Part shown: positions 26,338 through 34,818 of the stretch, piece after piece
How positions within the stretch are numbered: the first letter of the stretch is position 1
Layout of the letters: the number at the start of each line of letters is the position of its first letter
Origin: Desulfobacterales bacterium
GTDB lineage: Bacteria > Desulfobacterota > Desulfobacteria > Desulfobacterales > JAEINQ01
Direction: 5' to 3'
Length of the DNA stretch: 64,000 nt
Assembly: GCA_016342285.1 (NCBI GenBank)
Contig: JAEINQ010000004.1
Coordinates: forward strand, 1-64,000
The notes under the pieces: generated by a model
The model's input: the letters and a program-made list of their open reading frames with translations, nothing else
Told to the model about the DNA's origin: nothing
Databases searched by the model: none
Position numbers and translations under genes: made by a program

Positions 26338-26898
26338 ACCGACACTCCTTTCCCAAAAAATGGCCGATCATCGCAGGACGGCCGGTTACCGGTTATCAAT
26401 ATGATCTTTCATTTTTCATCCATAAACAGATAGTGTCCATCCGCGAATTATTCTGTCACGGATGGACACCTGTAGCCGATTCCAATCCCATCCCGCCCCC
26501 CGGCGGAATTGTCCAAAATTCGATATTACGCAATTGCCCGGAGGCCTGCCCAAGTGCCCCGCAACGTAATTGCGAATATTGACGCCGAGATTGGGCAGAA
26601 AAGCCACTTATGGATGGAAACTAGTTAGTCTGCCGTCAGGGCATTGTCAAGCCATTGCCGAAAATCACCATCTCGGCCACCATAGGCACCCGGAAAAGGA
26701 GTCTCCGACCGGCGCGTTGCTAAGCAGAGGCTGATGGACGAACTGAAGATCGGACGACGCATGATTCACGCCGCAAAACGAGGGAACTCACCCCGGGTCA
26801 CGCCAAAATCGTTTCTTATGTAGCGTGCTTCCTGGGTCTTGAGTTCATATGCGTTTGGTAATACAATGCGCGGCATCGGTCATTTTTCGGAGACACTG
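26338..26898. other. Divergent intergenic region
   Basis: About 560 bases between the minus-strand OmpH-like gene and the plus-strand mannosyltransferase. It holds an 11-bp perfect inverted repeat (26433-26469). No gene or clear promoter is supported. Confidence 0.5.
26433..26469. repeat. 11-bp perfect inverted repeat
   Basis: GTGTCCATCCG and CGGATGGACAC flank a 15-base AT-rich loop. There is no T-tract, so it is more likely a regulatory hairpin or operator than a terminator. Confidence 0.5.
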
Positions 26899-28125
26899 AT
26901 GTCGCCACACTCAAATATTCACTCCAATCGATGGTTTTGGTTCGTCGGACTGGCATGCTTTCTGGTCCACGCGGGATTGATCGCCCATCACACCTATTAC
27001 TCCGCTTCCCGACAAAATTCCCGCTCCTTTCCAATCCGAAAAGGTGCGACCCTTGAAAACTGGCACAATTTCCTCGATCTCAATCGATGGGATTCCGGCC
27101 ATTACGAAAGCATCGTGGTCCAAGGTTACCGAGACCCACTTCATCCAGGCAAACCAAGAGAAAATATCCAGTGGTATCCGGTCTACCCTTTGATCGCCAA
27201 AGGGATTCACCTGATGACGGGATGGCGGGTCACCCTTGTCTTCTCCCTTCTTTCCGCAGTTTTTTCCTTGGCCTTCTGGGTTTTGCTATGGTCTCCTGTC
27301 GCCCGCAAGGTGTTTGGCAACAAGGTCGTGGGAATCACCAGCATCATGGTTATTTGCTGGCCCGGCGCCTATTTCTGGTTTGCGGGCATGACCGAGCCCA
27401 TGGTGGCCTTTTTACTGCTGTCCCTGATTTTGCTCTGGTTTCGCGGACACTTCGGTGCAGCGACCGCCATTCTCGGGTTGGGAACCGGGGTCAAATCCGT
27501 ATTCATGGCAGTGGCCATCGCGGTTGCCTCCATGGAAGCCATCGCCAAAAGGCCCCCGTGGATTCACCTGGCGGTAAAGGCCGGACTGGCAACGACCGGA
27601 TTTACCCTGTACGGCACATACTGCTGGTATCATTTCGGCAACTTTTTCATGCCTACCGATATGGCGGCCGATGTGTATGGGAAAAAGGTATCCCTTCTGG
27701 CAATCTTCGACATCATTCACTATGCCAAACACATATGGCAATTCAATGGCATGGCCGCTTTTGCCGCCATGTTCTTCCTGTTGCTTGCTGCCCTGAGATA
27801 TATCCCCCCTGCAATTCAGGAGATGGGCACATACCGGTTTTTTGGGGGACCTTGGCAAAATTTATCCCTTCCACTGGCCCTTTGGTGGACAGCTCTTGCT
27901 TACAGCGCCTTCTGCATGGCAGGCGATGCCTATGCCCGATTTCCGTTCATGTCCATGCTGCGTTATCAAACCGTCAATATCCCCCTTTTCCTGCTTATTG
28001 CCATGCAGCTACGAGCCTACCCCTGGTGGAAATTAATTCTCCTTATGGCACCTGTCTCTGGTCTCTTTCTTTTCTGGCAGAACATCTTCACAGTTCGCTA
28101 TTGGGCCTGGCAATGGGTGTCTTGA
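26899..28125 (+). CDS. PIG-V-like membrane mannosyltransferase
   Basis: A 408-residue polytopic protein. I chose the ATG at 26899 because GGAG lies seven bases before it; a longer frame starts at TTG 26839. It carries NRWDSGHYESIVVQGY, the acidic loop after TM1 typical of the GPI mannosyltransferase 2 (PIG-V) and related GT-C families, then IQWYPVYPLIAK and FAGMTEPMVAFLLLSL. About nine TM helices are evident. It should use a polyprenyl-phosphate mannose donor on the outer face of the inner membrane; DPM1-like donors are encoded nearby (12607, 33224). Confidence 0.8.
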   Translation: MSPHSNIHSNRWFWFVGLACFLVHAGLIAHHTYYSASRQNSRSFPIRKGATLENWHNFLDLNRWDSGHYESIVVQGYRDPLHPGKPRENIQWYPVYPLIAKGIHLMTGWRVTLVFSLLSAVFSLAFWVLLWSPVARKVFGNKVVGITSIMVICWPGAYFWFAGMTEPMVAFLLLSLILLWFRGHFGAATAILGLGTGVKSVFMAVAIAVASMEAIAKRPPWIHLAVKAGLATTGFTLYGTYCWYHFGNFFMPTDMAADVYGKKVSLLAIFDIIHYAKHIWQFNGMAAFAAMFFLLLAALRYIPPAIQEMGTYRFFGGPWQNLSLPLALWWTALAYSAFCMAGDAYARFPFMSMLRYQTVNIPLFLLIAMQLRAYPWWKLILLMAPVSGLFLFWQNIFTVRYWAWQWVS

Positions 28126-28154
28126 TACCGGCAGCATGCCGGAACCGGTATCAA
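28122..28154 (+). terminator. Terminator-like hairpin after the mannosyltransferase
   Basis: A perfect 10-bp stem TTGATACCGG / CCGGTATCAA that overlaps the stop codon, followed by TTCCTT rather than a full U-tract. It sits between convergent genes. Confidence 0.5.
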
Positions 28155-28181
28155 TTCCTTGCCTTCAACGGATCGCAGGTG

Positions 28182-29406
28182 CTACCGATCTATTCCTTCG
28201 GAACGGTACAATAATCCTGCAACGATCATGGCCGAAATGAAAAGGAGAAGCCACACCCAAATGGCAATGCCTGGCCCGATATCAAATAAGCAGGTTAGCA
28301 GGTTGTTCGGATTGAACCGACGGTTGACAAACTCCGGCAAAAAATCAACTGAAACATTGGCATAAGGGCTTTCTCCGGGGCCACGAAACAGACCGTCGAT
28401 TTGGCCAGCCTGCTTGTGAGAACACCCCATGCGGTCAGAGCAAAAAAACGGGCTTTGAAAACCCAATTCCAGCCAACCAGATAATGCCTTCGTAAAGGAC
28501 AAGCGCAACAACAGGAATCAGATGCCTGGACCCGAAGGAGAATCCCCCCACCACATGAAATAGCTTGAAATGACTACCAGAAATGTAACCGAAAAGATCC
28601 CCAGATAACTCTTCAACCACTGTCGCGGGCTGAACCTTGCCCAACGGATCCATAAATAGCCGAGCAGGAATAGAATAGGAACATAGAACAGAAGGCCACG
28701 GTACTGGCCGAAAACCAGTTCCCACATTGCATCAAGCCGTGGCATTCCGAACCCGTAATGATCCGTCATCTCCCGGAAAGCAGCGGTGCTGACATAACTA
28801 TATGGCAGACTGAAGGGATTGCCTGTCAGAGAATAATTTAGACCCCGCCGATGATCGCCGCTGGGAATCCTTCGGCAAGGAAATAGAAACTTCGACGAAG
28901 GCTTTGATGGTTGAAATAGAGCTGCACGGCCCAGATGGGAAAAGCGATGGCCATGGGATACTAGGTCAGGCAGGCCGCACCGAGTAAGCAACCCGCTCCA
29001 AAACCCCCTTTTCCCTGCTTAAGACGAATGTAACATCCAAGAACGAATACGGCAGCCAGCAGATGCCTGAAAAGATTCCTGAATAGACAAAGAGAAACGA
29101 TCCGTAAAAGGGGCGGCTTGCCAGAAGCGCAGGGGACAGGGGCGCCCCATTTTTTCGAAGGGCGGTAAACGTGACAAGTACCATCACCGAAAAAGGGTTG
29201 CTGCCGCAGATGAAACCACCAACCCAGTAAGCGCTATATGGCGGAAAGTCCTTCGTGAGAACAATGCCCGGGTTATGGTTTTTTTGATGTTGCCGCAGGG
29301 TATGGTTCGAAAGCGGCAGGCGCAACTGACTCACCATTGAGCAACCTGAACAAATCATAAAAAGGAACTGTAATCAAAGCTGAAAGCGGAGCCTTGTCAG
29401 AATAAT
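28182..29406 (-). pseudogene. Membrane glycosyltransferase, decayed C-terminal part
   Basis: This is the continuation of the gene beginning at 31350. Right after the mobile element the frame resumes as YYSDKAPLSALITVPFYDLF, but it then changes frame several times. Homologous pieces lie in all three minus frames (for example RPFYGSFLFVYSGIFSG; LPYSYVSTAAFREMTDHYGFGM; FHVVGGFSFGSRHLIPVVALV) and a TAG interrupts a Leu-Thr-x-Tyr stretch near 28965. The last piece (GIAIWVWLLLFISAM) ends at 28182. The YYSDKAP motif and many TM stretches fit a polytopic glycosyltransferase family. The gene was probably inactivated first by the insertion and then drifted. Confidence 0.8.
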
Positions 29407-29490
29407 AGATACGATGGTTGACAGTTGACGCTGAGACGGCTGGTAACGTTTTCCAACAGAGACGGCTCCAAGTGTTTCGGCATATAACCC

Positions 29491-29558
29491 GCGCAAGAAC
29501 GTCATGGGCTCCGACGAGCATCTTTATGGGCCCATTCTCGCCCATAACGTTCTTGCGC
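29491..29558 (+). other. Long hairpin in the left non-coding end of the IS
   Basis: GCGCAAGAACGTCATGGGC pairs with GCCCATAACGTTCTTGCGC (18 of 19 positions) around a 30-base loop that itself contains the palindrome ATGGGCCCAT. It may be part of a structured RNA or a block to read-in transcription. Confidence 0.6.
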
Positions 29559-29669
29559 TAACGCACTCGCCAAACCGTCAAGAAATTAGGCCTGCCATCC
29601 TTTAATTCGTGGGTTATGATGAAAAGCGCAAAGCATACCCATCACAGAGCCACCTAAAGGAGGCAGGCC

Positions 29670-30785
29670 ATGAAAAAGTCTATCATGTTTATCGGCATGG
29701 ATGTTCACAAAAATTCCATCCAAATTGCCATCGCAGAGGATGGCCGCGACGGCGAGGTCCGCAACTGGGGCAAAATCGACAACACCCTCCAGGCGCTGGA
29801 CAAGGTGGTTCGTAAATTTGTTTCCAAAGGCGGCTGTTTGTATTTCGTCTACGAAGCCGGGCCCTGCGGTTATCAGATCCATCGGCACCTCACTGCTCAG
29901 GGATTCGACTGTGCGGTGGTGGCGCCCTCCAGAATTCCCAAAGCCAGTGGCGACCGGATAAAAAATGATCGCCGAGATGCCTGCATGCTTGCCCGGCTGC
30001 ATCGCGCCGGTGAATTGACCGCTGTGTATGTCCCCCTTGCCGAAGACGAAGCCATTCGTGACCTGACCCGGGCGAGGGAGGATGCCAAGGGCGATGAGAA
30101 AAAAGCAAAGCAGCGGATTTTGGCCTTCTTGTTACGAAGCGGGTTCAAGTATTCGGGCTCAAAGGCCTGGAGTCTGGCCCACATGCGTTGGTTGTCGGAT
30201 ATCAAAATGGCCCATCCCAGTCAGCAAATTGTGCTGCAGGAATACATCGATACCTTAACCGAAAGCCGCTTGCGCGTTCAGCGGCTCACAGAGCATCTGC
30301 AGCAGCTATTGCCGAAATGGCGTCTGTTTCCGGTGGTTAAAGCGTTTCAAACCCTTCGTGGCGTATCTTTGATCGTGTCGTCGACAACCGTTGCCGAGAT
30401 CGGCGATCTGAGAAGATTTGAAAATCCTGCCGAGCTGATGGGCTTTCTGGGATTGGTTCCCTCGGAGCATTCCAGCGGCGAAAAAAATCGTCGGGGGTCG
30501 ATCACCAAGACCGGCAATGTGCATGTGAGACGGGTCCTGGTGGAAGCCGCCTGGGCGTATCGTCTGCCTGCCAGAGTCAGCAGGGTCCTTCTCAAGCGCC
30601 AGGAAGGCGCCTCGAAACAAGTTTGCGATATTTCGTGGAAAGCCCAACTGCGGCTATGTTCACGCTACCGAAAGCTGTGGGCCAGGGGCAAAGCCAAGCA
30701 GGTGGTCGTAACCGCTATCGCCAGAGAGCTTTGTGGATTCATGTGGGCCATCGCCCAACATATCCAAATTCCGGCCCAAACGTAA
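29670..30785 (+). CDS. IS110-family transposase (DEDD recombinase)
   Basis: A 371-residue, apparently intact transposase with a strong ribosome site (AAAGGAGG). The N-terminal RuvC-like DEDD domain has GMDVHK (Asp), VYEAGPCGY (Glu) and KNDRRDA (Asp-Asp). The C-terminal Transposase_20 domain has FQTLRGVSLIVSSTTVAEIGD, FLGLVPSEHSSGEKNRRGSITKTGN with the conserved serine, and RRVLVEAAWAYR. IS110 enzymes act with a bridge RNA encoded in the element's non-coding end. Confidence 0.95.
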   Translation: MKKSIMFIGMDVHKNSIQIAIAEDGRDGEVRNWGKIDNTLQALDKVVRKFVSKGGCLYFVYEAGPCGYQIHRHLTAQGFDCAVVAPSRIPKASGDRIKNDRRDACMLARLHRAGELTAVYVPLAEDEAIRDLTRAREDAKGDEKKAKQRILAFLLRSGFKYSGSKAWSLAHMRWLSDIKMAHPSQQIVLQEYIDTLTESRLRVQRLTEHLQQLLPKWRLFPVVKAFQTLRGVSLIVSSTTVAEIGDLRRFENPAELMGFLGLVPSEHSSGEKNRRGSITKTGNVHVRRVLVEAAWAYRLPARVSRVLLKRQEGASKQVCDISWKAQLRLCSRYRKLWARGKAKQVVVTAIARELCGFMWAIAQHIQIPAQT

Positions 30786-31104
30786 GAACGAGCATGCTGT
30801 CAAAGAACAATCATCATCAAAAGGAGATGACCATAAGTAGATCACAACGTTTTCCAGAGTAGCCAAAGAGGCGCAACCGCGGTCCGGAGAACCCTCGGGG
30901 GCACTATTGGATAAGGCCTATGGCCGAACTCACGAAAATAGATCGAGGCAGCTCCGCGACGAAGCCAAATCATGCGGTAGCCAACCCGCGAATATCAGAG
31001 TGATCAACCGTCGCAACATGGGTTCCGCCTCTTTGGGTGCCCTGGAATCAATTCACGACACGAACCACTGGAAAGCAGATGGCAGGAGGCGTTTTTCCTC
31101 TTGA
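30786..31104 (+). ncRNA. Candidate bridge RNA region (IS1111-type, 3' end)
   Basis: A 319-base non-coding stretch between the transposase stop and the right inverted repeat. In IS1111-type elements the bridge RNA lies downstream of the transposase. The block AGATCGAGGCAGCTCC ... CCAACCCGCGAATATCAGAG is one I recall from the 3' ends of other members, which suggests constraint on RNA. Exact RNA ends and loops cannot be set by eye. Confidence 0.4.
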
Positions 31105-31123
31105 CAACTGTCAACCATATCAG

Positions 31124-31350
31124 TGCCCGTCAATGAAGCTTTTGTCCAAGGTGACACCATGGTATCGATCAAAAGAGAGTCTGCCGTCGACAACAATGGA
31201 ATGAACGGTCAGAGCCCTTGATCCGGGATTCGGGGTCAGCCAGGTGTCGATGAAGAAGGAGGACAGCAATAGATTGATCAGGAAGAATGCGACTGTAAAA
31301 GGCTCCATGCTTTTCTTTGCGCCACTCAACAACCCGGGAATCCTCTTCAT
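31124..31350 (-). pseudogene. Membrane glycosyltransferase, N-terminal fragment
   Basis: ATG at 31350 overlaps the stop of the upstream GT39-like gene (ATGA-type coupling). It encodes a first TM helix (FTVAFFLINLLLSSFFI), SRALTVHSIVVDGRLSFDRYH and DKSFIDGH, then runs into the insertion sequence. The rest of the gene resumes at 29406. The intact protein would have been the third member of the operon starting at 33964. Confidence 0.85.
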
Positions 31351-33182
31351 TTTTCATCCTTCGCGTTGTAAAAAGAAGCAACATAGTCAATCTTTTGGGA
31401 TTCAATTTCCGCCCTTCGCGGGTCATAACGCTTGAACAGTCGCAGCAGCTTCATTCTTGGCTCCAATTGGCCCGAATTATTCGACAGGGATTTCTCGTAA
31501 GCGGCAACCGCCCCGCCAACATTTCCGGGAAGCAACAGATCGCCTATCCTCTCATATCTCTGTGCAGCTGCAAAGGAACTGTCCGGAATCCTGTCCAGAT
31601 AGCCTAAAGCTTTTTCCGGAAAGCCGCGGTTGAAGTAATAACCAGCCAGAGACAGGTTGGCATATGCCGAATATGGTTTTTCCATTTCCGCCGATGCCTT
31701 CCAGAAAGAAATCGCTTCCGCTTCACGCCCTTTCCTCATAAGATTGACAGCATGAGTATTGTAATGCCCCGTCAGGTCATCGGAACACGACAACGAAATC
31801 CTCGAAATTATGGCAAAAAATAGCACCATTCCCAGAAAAAGGCCGGCGGCTTTCGCCCGATACTGGCAAATATCTTCGATTATCGACCATAGGCCGTATA
31901 CTGCATAGGGTATCCAGACAACGAGAAGGGGAAGCCTGATCCGAATGTTGGTAAAAAACAGAACAAGGGTTGAGGCATATACGAAAGAGATAAGAAACAA
32001 ATGGACAGCCGACCGCTCCTTCTTAATCATTGCCCGCAAGATGCCTGCCATTCCCAAGGGAATCATCAGGCCGATGCAAAAAAACGGCAGAGAAAAGAAA
32101 GTGACGAACCGAGAGATAAAATCGATATCGTAATTGTCGGCGGATTCAAACCGGTTGAACAGTGCCAGGACCTTTTGAAAAAGCTTGCCGACAAACCAAC
32201 CTGGGCGGTCTCTTGTCCTATCGAACACTTCACGGGTCCAGAAAGCGGAAGCCTCACGCGAAGACAGCCGCCTTCCGGATCTCCTGCTGGCTTCGATGGT
32301 AAACTGGGTCGCCTGGAAGGCCGGTGTCGACACGGCAAATGGAACCGGCCGATAGTATGGGCAAGGGTTATCCGGGTTGTTGGCCAGGTAAAGGTTGAAA
32401 CCACCGGCGGCGGTAAGCGCCATCTGACCGGTCTCCCGGTAGTTTTTAACCACAAAGGGAGCTGTGGAAATCACCAGCCCGACCAGATAGGTACCGACCA
32501 GCATCGCCGCGGCCGTCCATTGCCTGTTCAACCTGCAGCGGTGCCATGCCAGAAGAACCGGTAGTAGGGGCAGAGCAAGAACAAAGTTCGCCCGAACGTT
32601 GATGAAGAGTCCTGCAAAAACACCCAAGAGCAATGTGTGCATAGGTCTATCGATTTTCAGGCAACGAAGAAACAGTAGCACCACCATTGCAAACAGAAAA
32701 ACCGAAAGGGACGACTTTAAGGCCGTTACGCTGAAGAAGATAAACGGTTTGTAAAGCGCAGCGGCAAAACCCGAACCGAAACCCACGGCCCGGCCTGAAA
32801 TTTCCATACCGATAAAATAGATCAGGCCGCAGGTCAGCACTCCGAGCAGCAAATTGAAATATCGAAAGTACTGAGGGTCTGGCGAAAACAGCGCGTACAG
32901 GGCAGCCATGGCATAGGCCGGTAAAGGTGTAAAATCCCGAACGGGAAGAGATTTCACGGAATCGTCCACCAAGGAGGATGCCCACTGGTGGTATACCTGT
33001 TCGTCCCAGATCAGGAAATCCCCGTAAAGACTGCCGGTAAAATCAACCAGGCCAACCAGTCGAACACAGGCAGCAATCAGCACCACTGCCAGCAGGGGAA
33101 ACCAGGAATGCCTTTCCAGAAAGGTCCCGATATCGACCCTGGGGATGGGAATTATGTTTTTTGTTGAAACTGGCTTCTCCAT
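31347..33182 (-). CDS. GT39-like membrane glycosyltransferase with C-terminal TPRs (paralogue B)
   Basis: A 611-residue polytopic protein, same architecture as the one at 23910. It has LIWDEQVYHQW with the catalytic-type Asp, DFTPLPAYAMAALYALF, FTIEASRRSGRRLSSREASAF, about ten TM helices, then TPR-like repeats and the tail NSGQLEPR ... DPRRAEIESQKIDYVASFY. It follows a polyprenyl-phosphate mannose synthase-like gene by 41 bases, so that product is a plausible donor. It overlaps the start of the interrupted glycosyltransferase by 4 bases. Confidence 0.85.
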   Translation of the reverse strand: MEKPVSTKNIIPIPRVDIGTFLERHSWFPLLAVVLIAACVRLVGLVDFTGSLYGDFLIWDEQVYHQWASSLVDDSVKSLPVRDFTPLPAYAMAALYALFSPDPQYFRYFNLLLGVLTCGLIYFIGMEISGRAVGFGSGFAAALYKPFIFFSVTALKSSLSVFLFAMVVLLFLRCLKIDRPMHTLLLGVFAGLFINVRANFVLALPLLPVLLAWHRCRLNRQWTAAAMLVGTYLVGLVISTAPFVVKNYRETGQMALTAAGGFNLYLANNPDNPCPYYRPVPFAVSTPAFQATQFTIEASRRSGRRLSSREASAFWTREVFDRTRDRPGWFVGKLFQKVLALFNRFESADNYDIDFISRFVTFFSLPFFCIGLMIPLGMAGILRAMIKKERSAVHLFLISFVYASTLVLFFTNIRIRLPLLVVWIPYAVYGLWSIIEDICQYRAKAAGLFLGMVLFFAIISRISLSCSDDLTGHYNTHAVNLMRKGREAEAISFWKASAEMEKPYSAYANLSLAGYYFNRGFPEKALGYLDRIPDSSFAAAQRYERIGDLLLPGNVGGAVAAYEKSLSNNSGQLEPRMKLLRLFKRYDPRRAEIESQKIDYVASFYNAKDEK

Positions 33183-33223
33183 ATTGGATGGATCGAACCG
33201 AATTTGAACGGACGTGATGGGAT

Positions 33224-33964
33224 TCAGTGACTTTTGCTGATAAACCTTAGCCGAATCACCACCTTCAAGGTGGAAAAAATTTCCTGAACACTGAACTTTG
33301 ACCGTTCATCATGTCGCTCTAAAAAATGGATGGGAACCTCGACGGTCCGTTCGGCGAGCATCACACTACGGTAAAGCAGGTCAACCTTGTAAGCGAATCT
33401 GTTCAAGGCCATCAGTAATGTCAGATCAATCCGGTCCAACACACCGCGCACACGGGTCAGCCGAAATCCGGTGGTTAGATCGTGAATACCCGGAAGCTTC
33501 AGCATTCGGCGCGCAAAGGCATTGCCGAGTATACTCACGGCCCTTCGATGCCAGGCCCACCCGGGCGGAATGGAACCGCCCGGGGTAAAACGCGAACCGA
33601 TCACATAATCCGCCCCCTCAGCAAAGGCCTTCACCATGGGGATGAGGTATTTCGGGTCATGCTGAAAATCGGCGTCCATCTCGACCACCGCATCTGCACC
33701 CAAACGATCCATGGCATATCGCATTCCACGGACGTAGGCATGGCCAAGCCCTGTTTTGATACCGATGGAAAGATAAAGCCGGTCGAAGCAGGCTTGCATT
33801 TTCCCTACGATTTCTCCTGTACCGTCCGGCGAGTCGTCGTCCACCACCAGTAGGGACATGTCGGCGCCGCTAATAACAGGAAAAACCTCTCCAAAAAGCA
33901 GGTTGATCATAGGCCCGACATTGGCGGCCTCGTTATATGTTGGCATGATTACGACCATATTCAT
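33224..33964 (-). CDS. Polyprenol-phosphate mannose synthase-like GT2
   Basis: A 246-residue GT-A protein without TM segments: VVIMPTYNEAANV, VVDDDSPDGTGEI, KTGLGHAYVRGMRYA, VEMDADFQHDP (metal site), GSRFTPGGSIPPGWAWHRR, HDLTTGFRLTRV, and PIHFLERHDERSKFS. These match the DPM1/Ppm1 type, which charges a lipid carrier with mannose from GDP-mannose. The two membrane glycosyltransferases downstream (one broken) are the probable users. Confidence 0.9.
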   Translation of the reverse strand: MNMVVIMPTYNEAANVGPMINLLFGEVFPVISGADMSLLVVDDDSPDGTGEIVGKMQACFDRLYLSIGIKTGLGHAYVRGMRYAMDRLGADAVVEMDADFQHDPKYLIPMVKAFAEGADYVIGSRFTPGGSIPPGWAWHRRAVSILGNAFARRMLKLPGIHDLTTGFRLTRVRGVLDRIDLTLLMALNRFAYKVDLLYRSVMLAERTVEVPIHFLERHDERSKFSVQEIFSTLKVVIRLRFISKSH

Positions 33965-34043
33965 TACTATTTGTTATCGTTGAGTTTAAGGAAAAAGGCA
34001 ACCCTGGAGGTGAATTGGCGGATTGACGGATTGGCGCAAGATC

Positions 34044-34113
34044 GGGATCTGGGACCTGGGACCTGGGATGTGGGATGTGGGATGTGGGATGTGGGATGTG
34101 GGATGTGGGATAG
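34044..34113. repeat. Tandem 7-bp repeat (GGGATGT)n
   Basis: Ten consecutive 7-mers of the form GGGATNN/GGGACNN: one GGGATCT, two GGGACCT, six perfect GGGATGT (34065-34106), then GGGATAG. Just upstream lie 8-mers of the GATTGACG type (34019-34035). Confidence 0.9.
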
Positions 34114-34137
34114 GGAAGCTGGGAGCGAGGAGCCGGG

Positions 34138-34205
34138 AGGTTGGAGCAAAGGGAGAGAGGACGGAATTCAGAGGTCAGATGTCGGAGATCTGTAATTGGG
34201 GATTG
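34138..34205. repeat. 68-bp repeat, copy 1 (partner 41484-41551)
   Basis: Starts AGGTTGGAGCAAAGGGAGAG and contains GAATTCAGAGGTCAGATGTC. I count 2 differences from the copy at 41484-41551. Confidence 0.9.
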
Positions 34206-34401
34206 ACGGATTGGAGCAGGATCTTGGGCCTGGAAGGGGTAATGGGAAACCAATGGATTTGATTGGCGGAGCTTTTCTGGCACGGATTGCGCGGATGGCA
34301 CGGATAGTTTTTAGTGTTTGTGTTTGGCCAAAGGGCTTGCCGTTACCTAAACGGAACAAAAAGGTTACAAACCCATCAGCAGTTTGTCGAAGGTTTCTTT
34401 T

Positions 34402-34532
34402 CAGGTTCCGCCAAGGAATGGCCTCGATATTGTCCGCGATGCGGCGCGGTTCCCTTCAGCGGCAAACAATGAAACCAAGCAGAACCGGAAGCCGATAAGT
34501 TACTCAAAACGGCTCTAAGCCATTTTGGGTAA
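34402..34532. repeat. About 131-bp diverged repeat, copy 1 (partner 48342-48476)
   Basis: Starts CAGGTTCCGCCAAGG and ends with an imperfect hairpin TTACTCAAAA / TTTTGGGTAA (34500-34532) followed by TATTTTT. The same layout occurs 14 kb away. Confidence 0.75.
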
Positions 34533-34730
34533 TATTTTTCCAAAACATAGATGGGATCTGGGATGTCGGATACGAGATCTGGGGTTCGGGATTTGAGCGG
34601 GGGAAAAGGGCCTGAAGGCAGAGATGGGAATCTGATGTCTGAAATCGGAGGGCGTGGATTGTAGGGCGGAGGTCGGAGATCTATGGTAGCGGGCATGGAT
34701 TTCAGCCAGCACGATAAAAGACCAGAAAAA

Positions 34731-34770
34731 GGACACCCCCTTTCCTGATTACTTCGGAAAGAGGGTGTCT
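34731..34770 (-). terminator. Rho-independent terminator of the first FecR giant gene
   Basis: Read on the minus strand, AGACACCCTCTTTCC pairs with GGAAAGGGGGTGTCC around a 10-base loop and is followed by a T-run (CTTTTTC). It lies 50 bases after the stop at 34819. Confidence 0.8.
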
Positions 34771-34818
34771 GTTTCATCAGGCCGTTGTCTTAACCGGCCG
34801 CGATTGGGTAAGATTCAA

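Larger units (their letters stand above)
29407..31121 (+). mobile_element. IS110-family insertion sequence (IS1111-type)
   Basis: Ends were set by reading frame. Deleting 29407-31121 joins AATAAT to AGTGCCCGTC and restores ...FIDGHYYSDKAP... on the minus strand. AG occurs at both junctions (29407-29408, 31122-31123). A 14-bp inverted repeat, ATGGTTGACAGTTG, lies 7 bases inside the left end (29414-29427) and 3 bases inside the right end (31105-31118). Subterminal repeats with that asymmetry are what I recall for the IS1111 subgroup. The element encodes one DEDD transposase and has long non-coding ends (about 260 and 340 bases). Confidence 0.85.
33965..34818. other. Repeat-rich intergenic region
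   Basis: About 850 bases of repeats and no gene: 7-bp and 8-bp tandem words (34020-34113), a 68-bp repeat shared with 41484-41551 (34138-34205), a 131-bp repeat shared with 48342-48476 (34402-34532), and the terminator of the giant FecR gene (34731-34770). Confidence 0.8.

Noticed and set aside
29445..30856. The 11-bp direct repeat AACGTTTTCCA as the IS target duplication
   Set aside because: Removing the segment between these copies does not restore the interrupted gene, while the 29407-31121 boundaries do; IS110-family elements do not make long duplications.
34015..34262. Open frames in the repeat arrays (reading WDVGCGMWDVG and similar)
   Set aside because: They are low-complexity translations of 7-bp repeats without ribosome sites or domain content.
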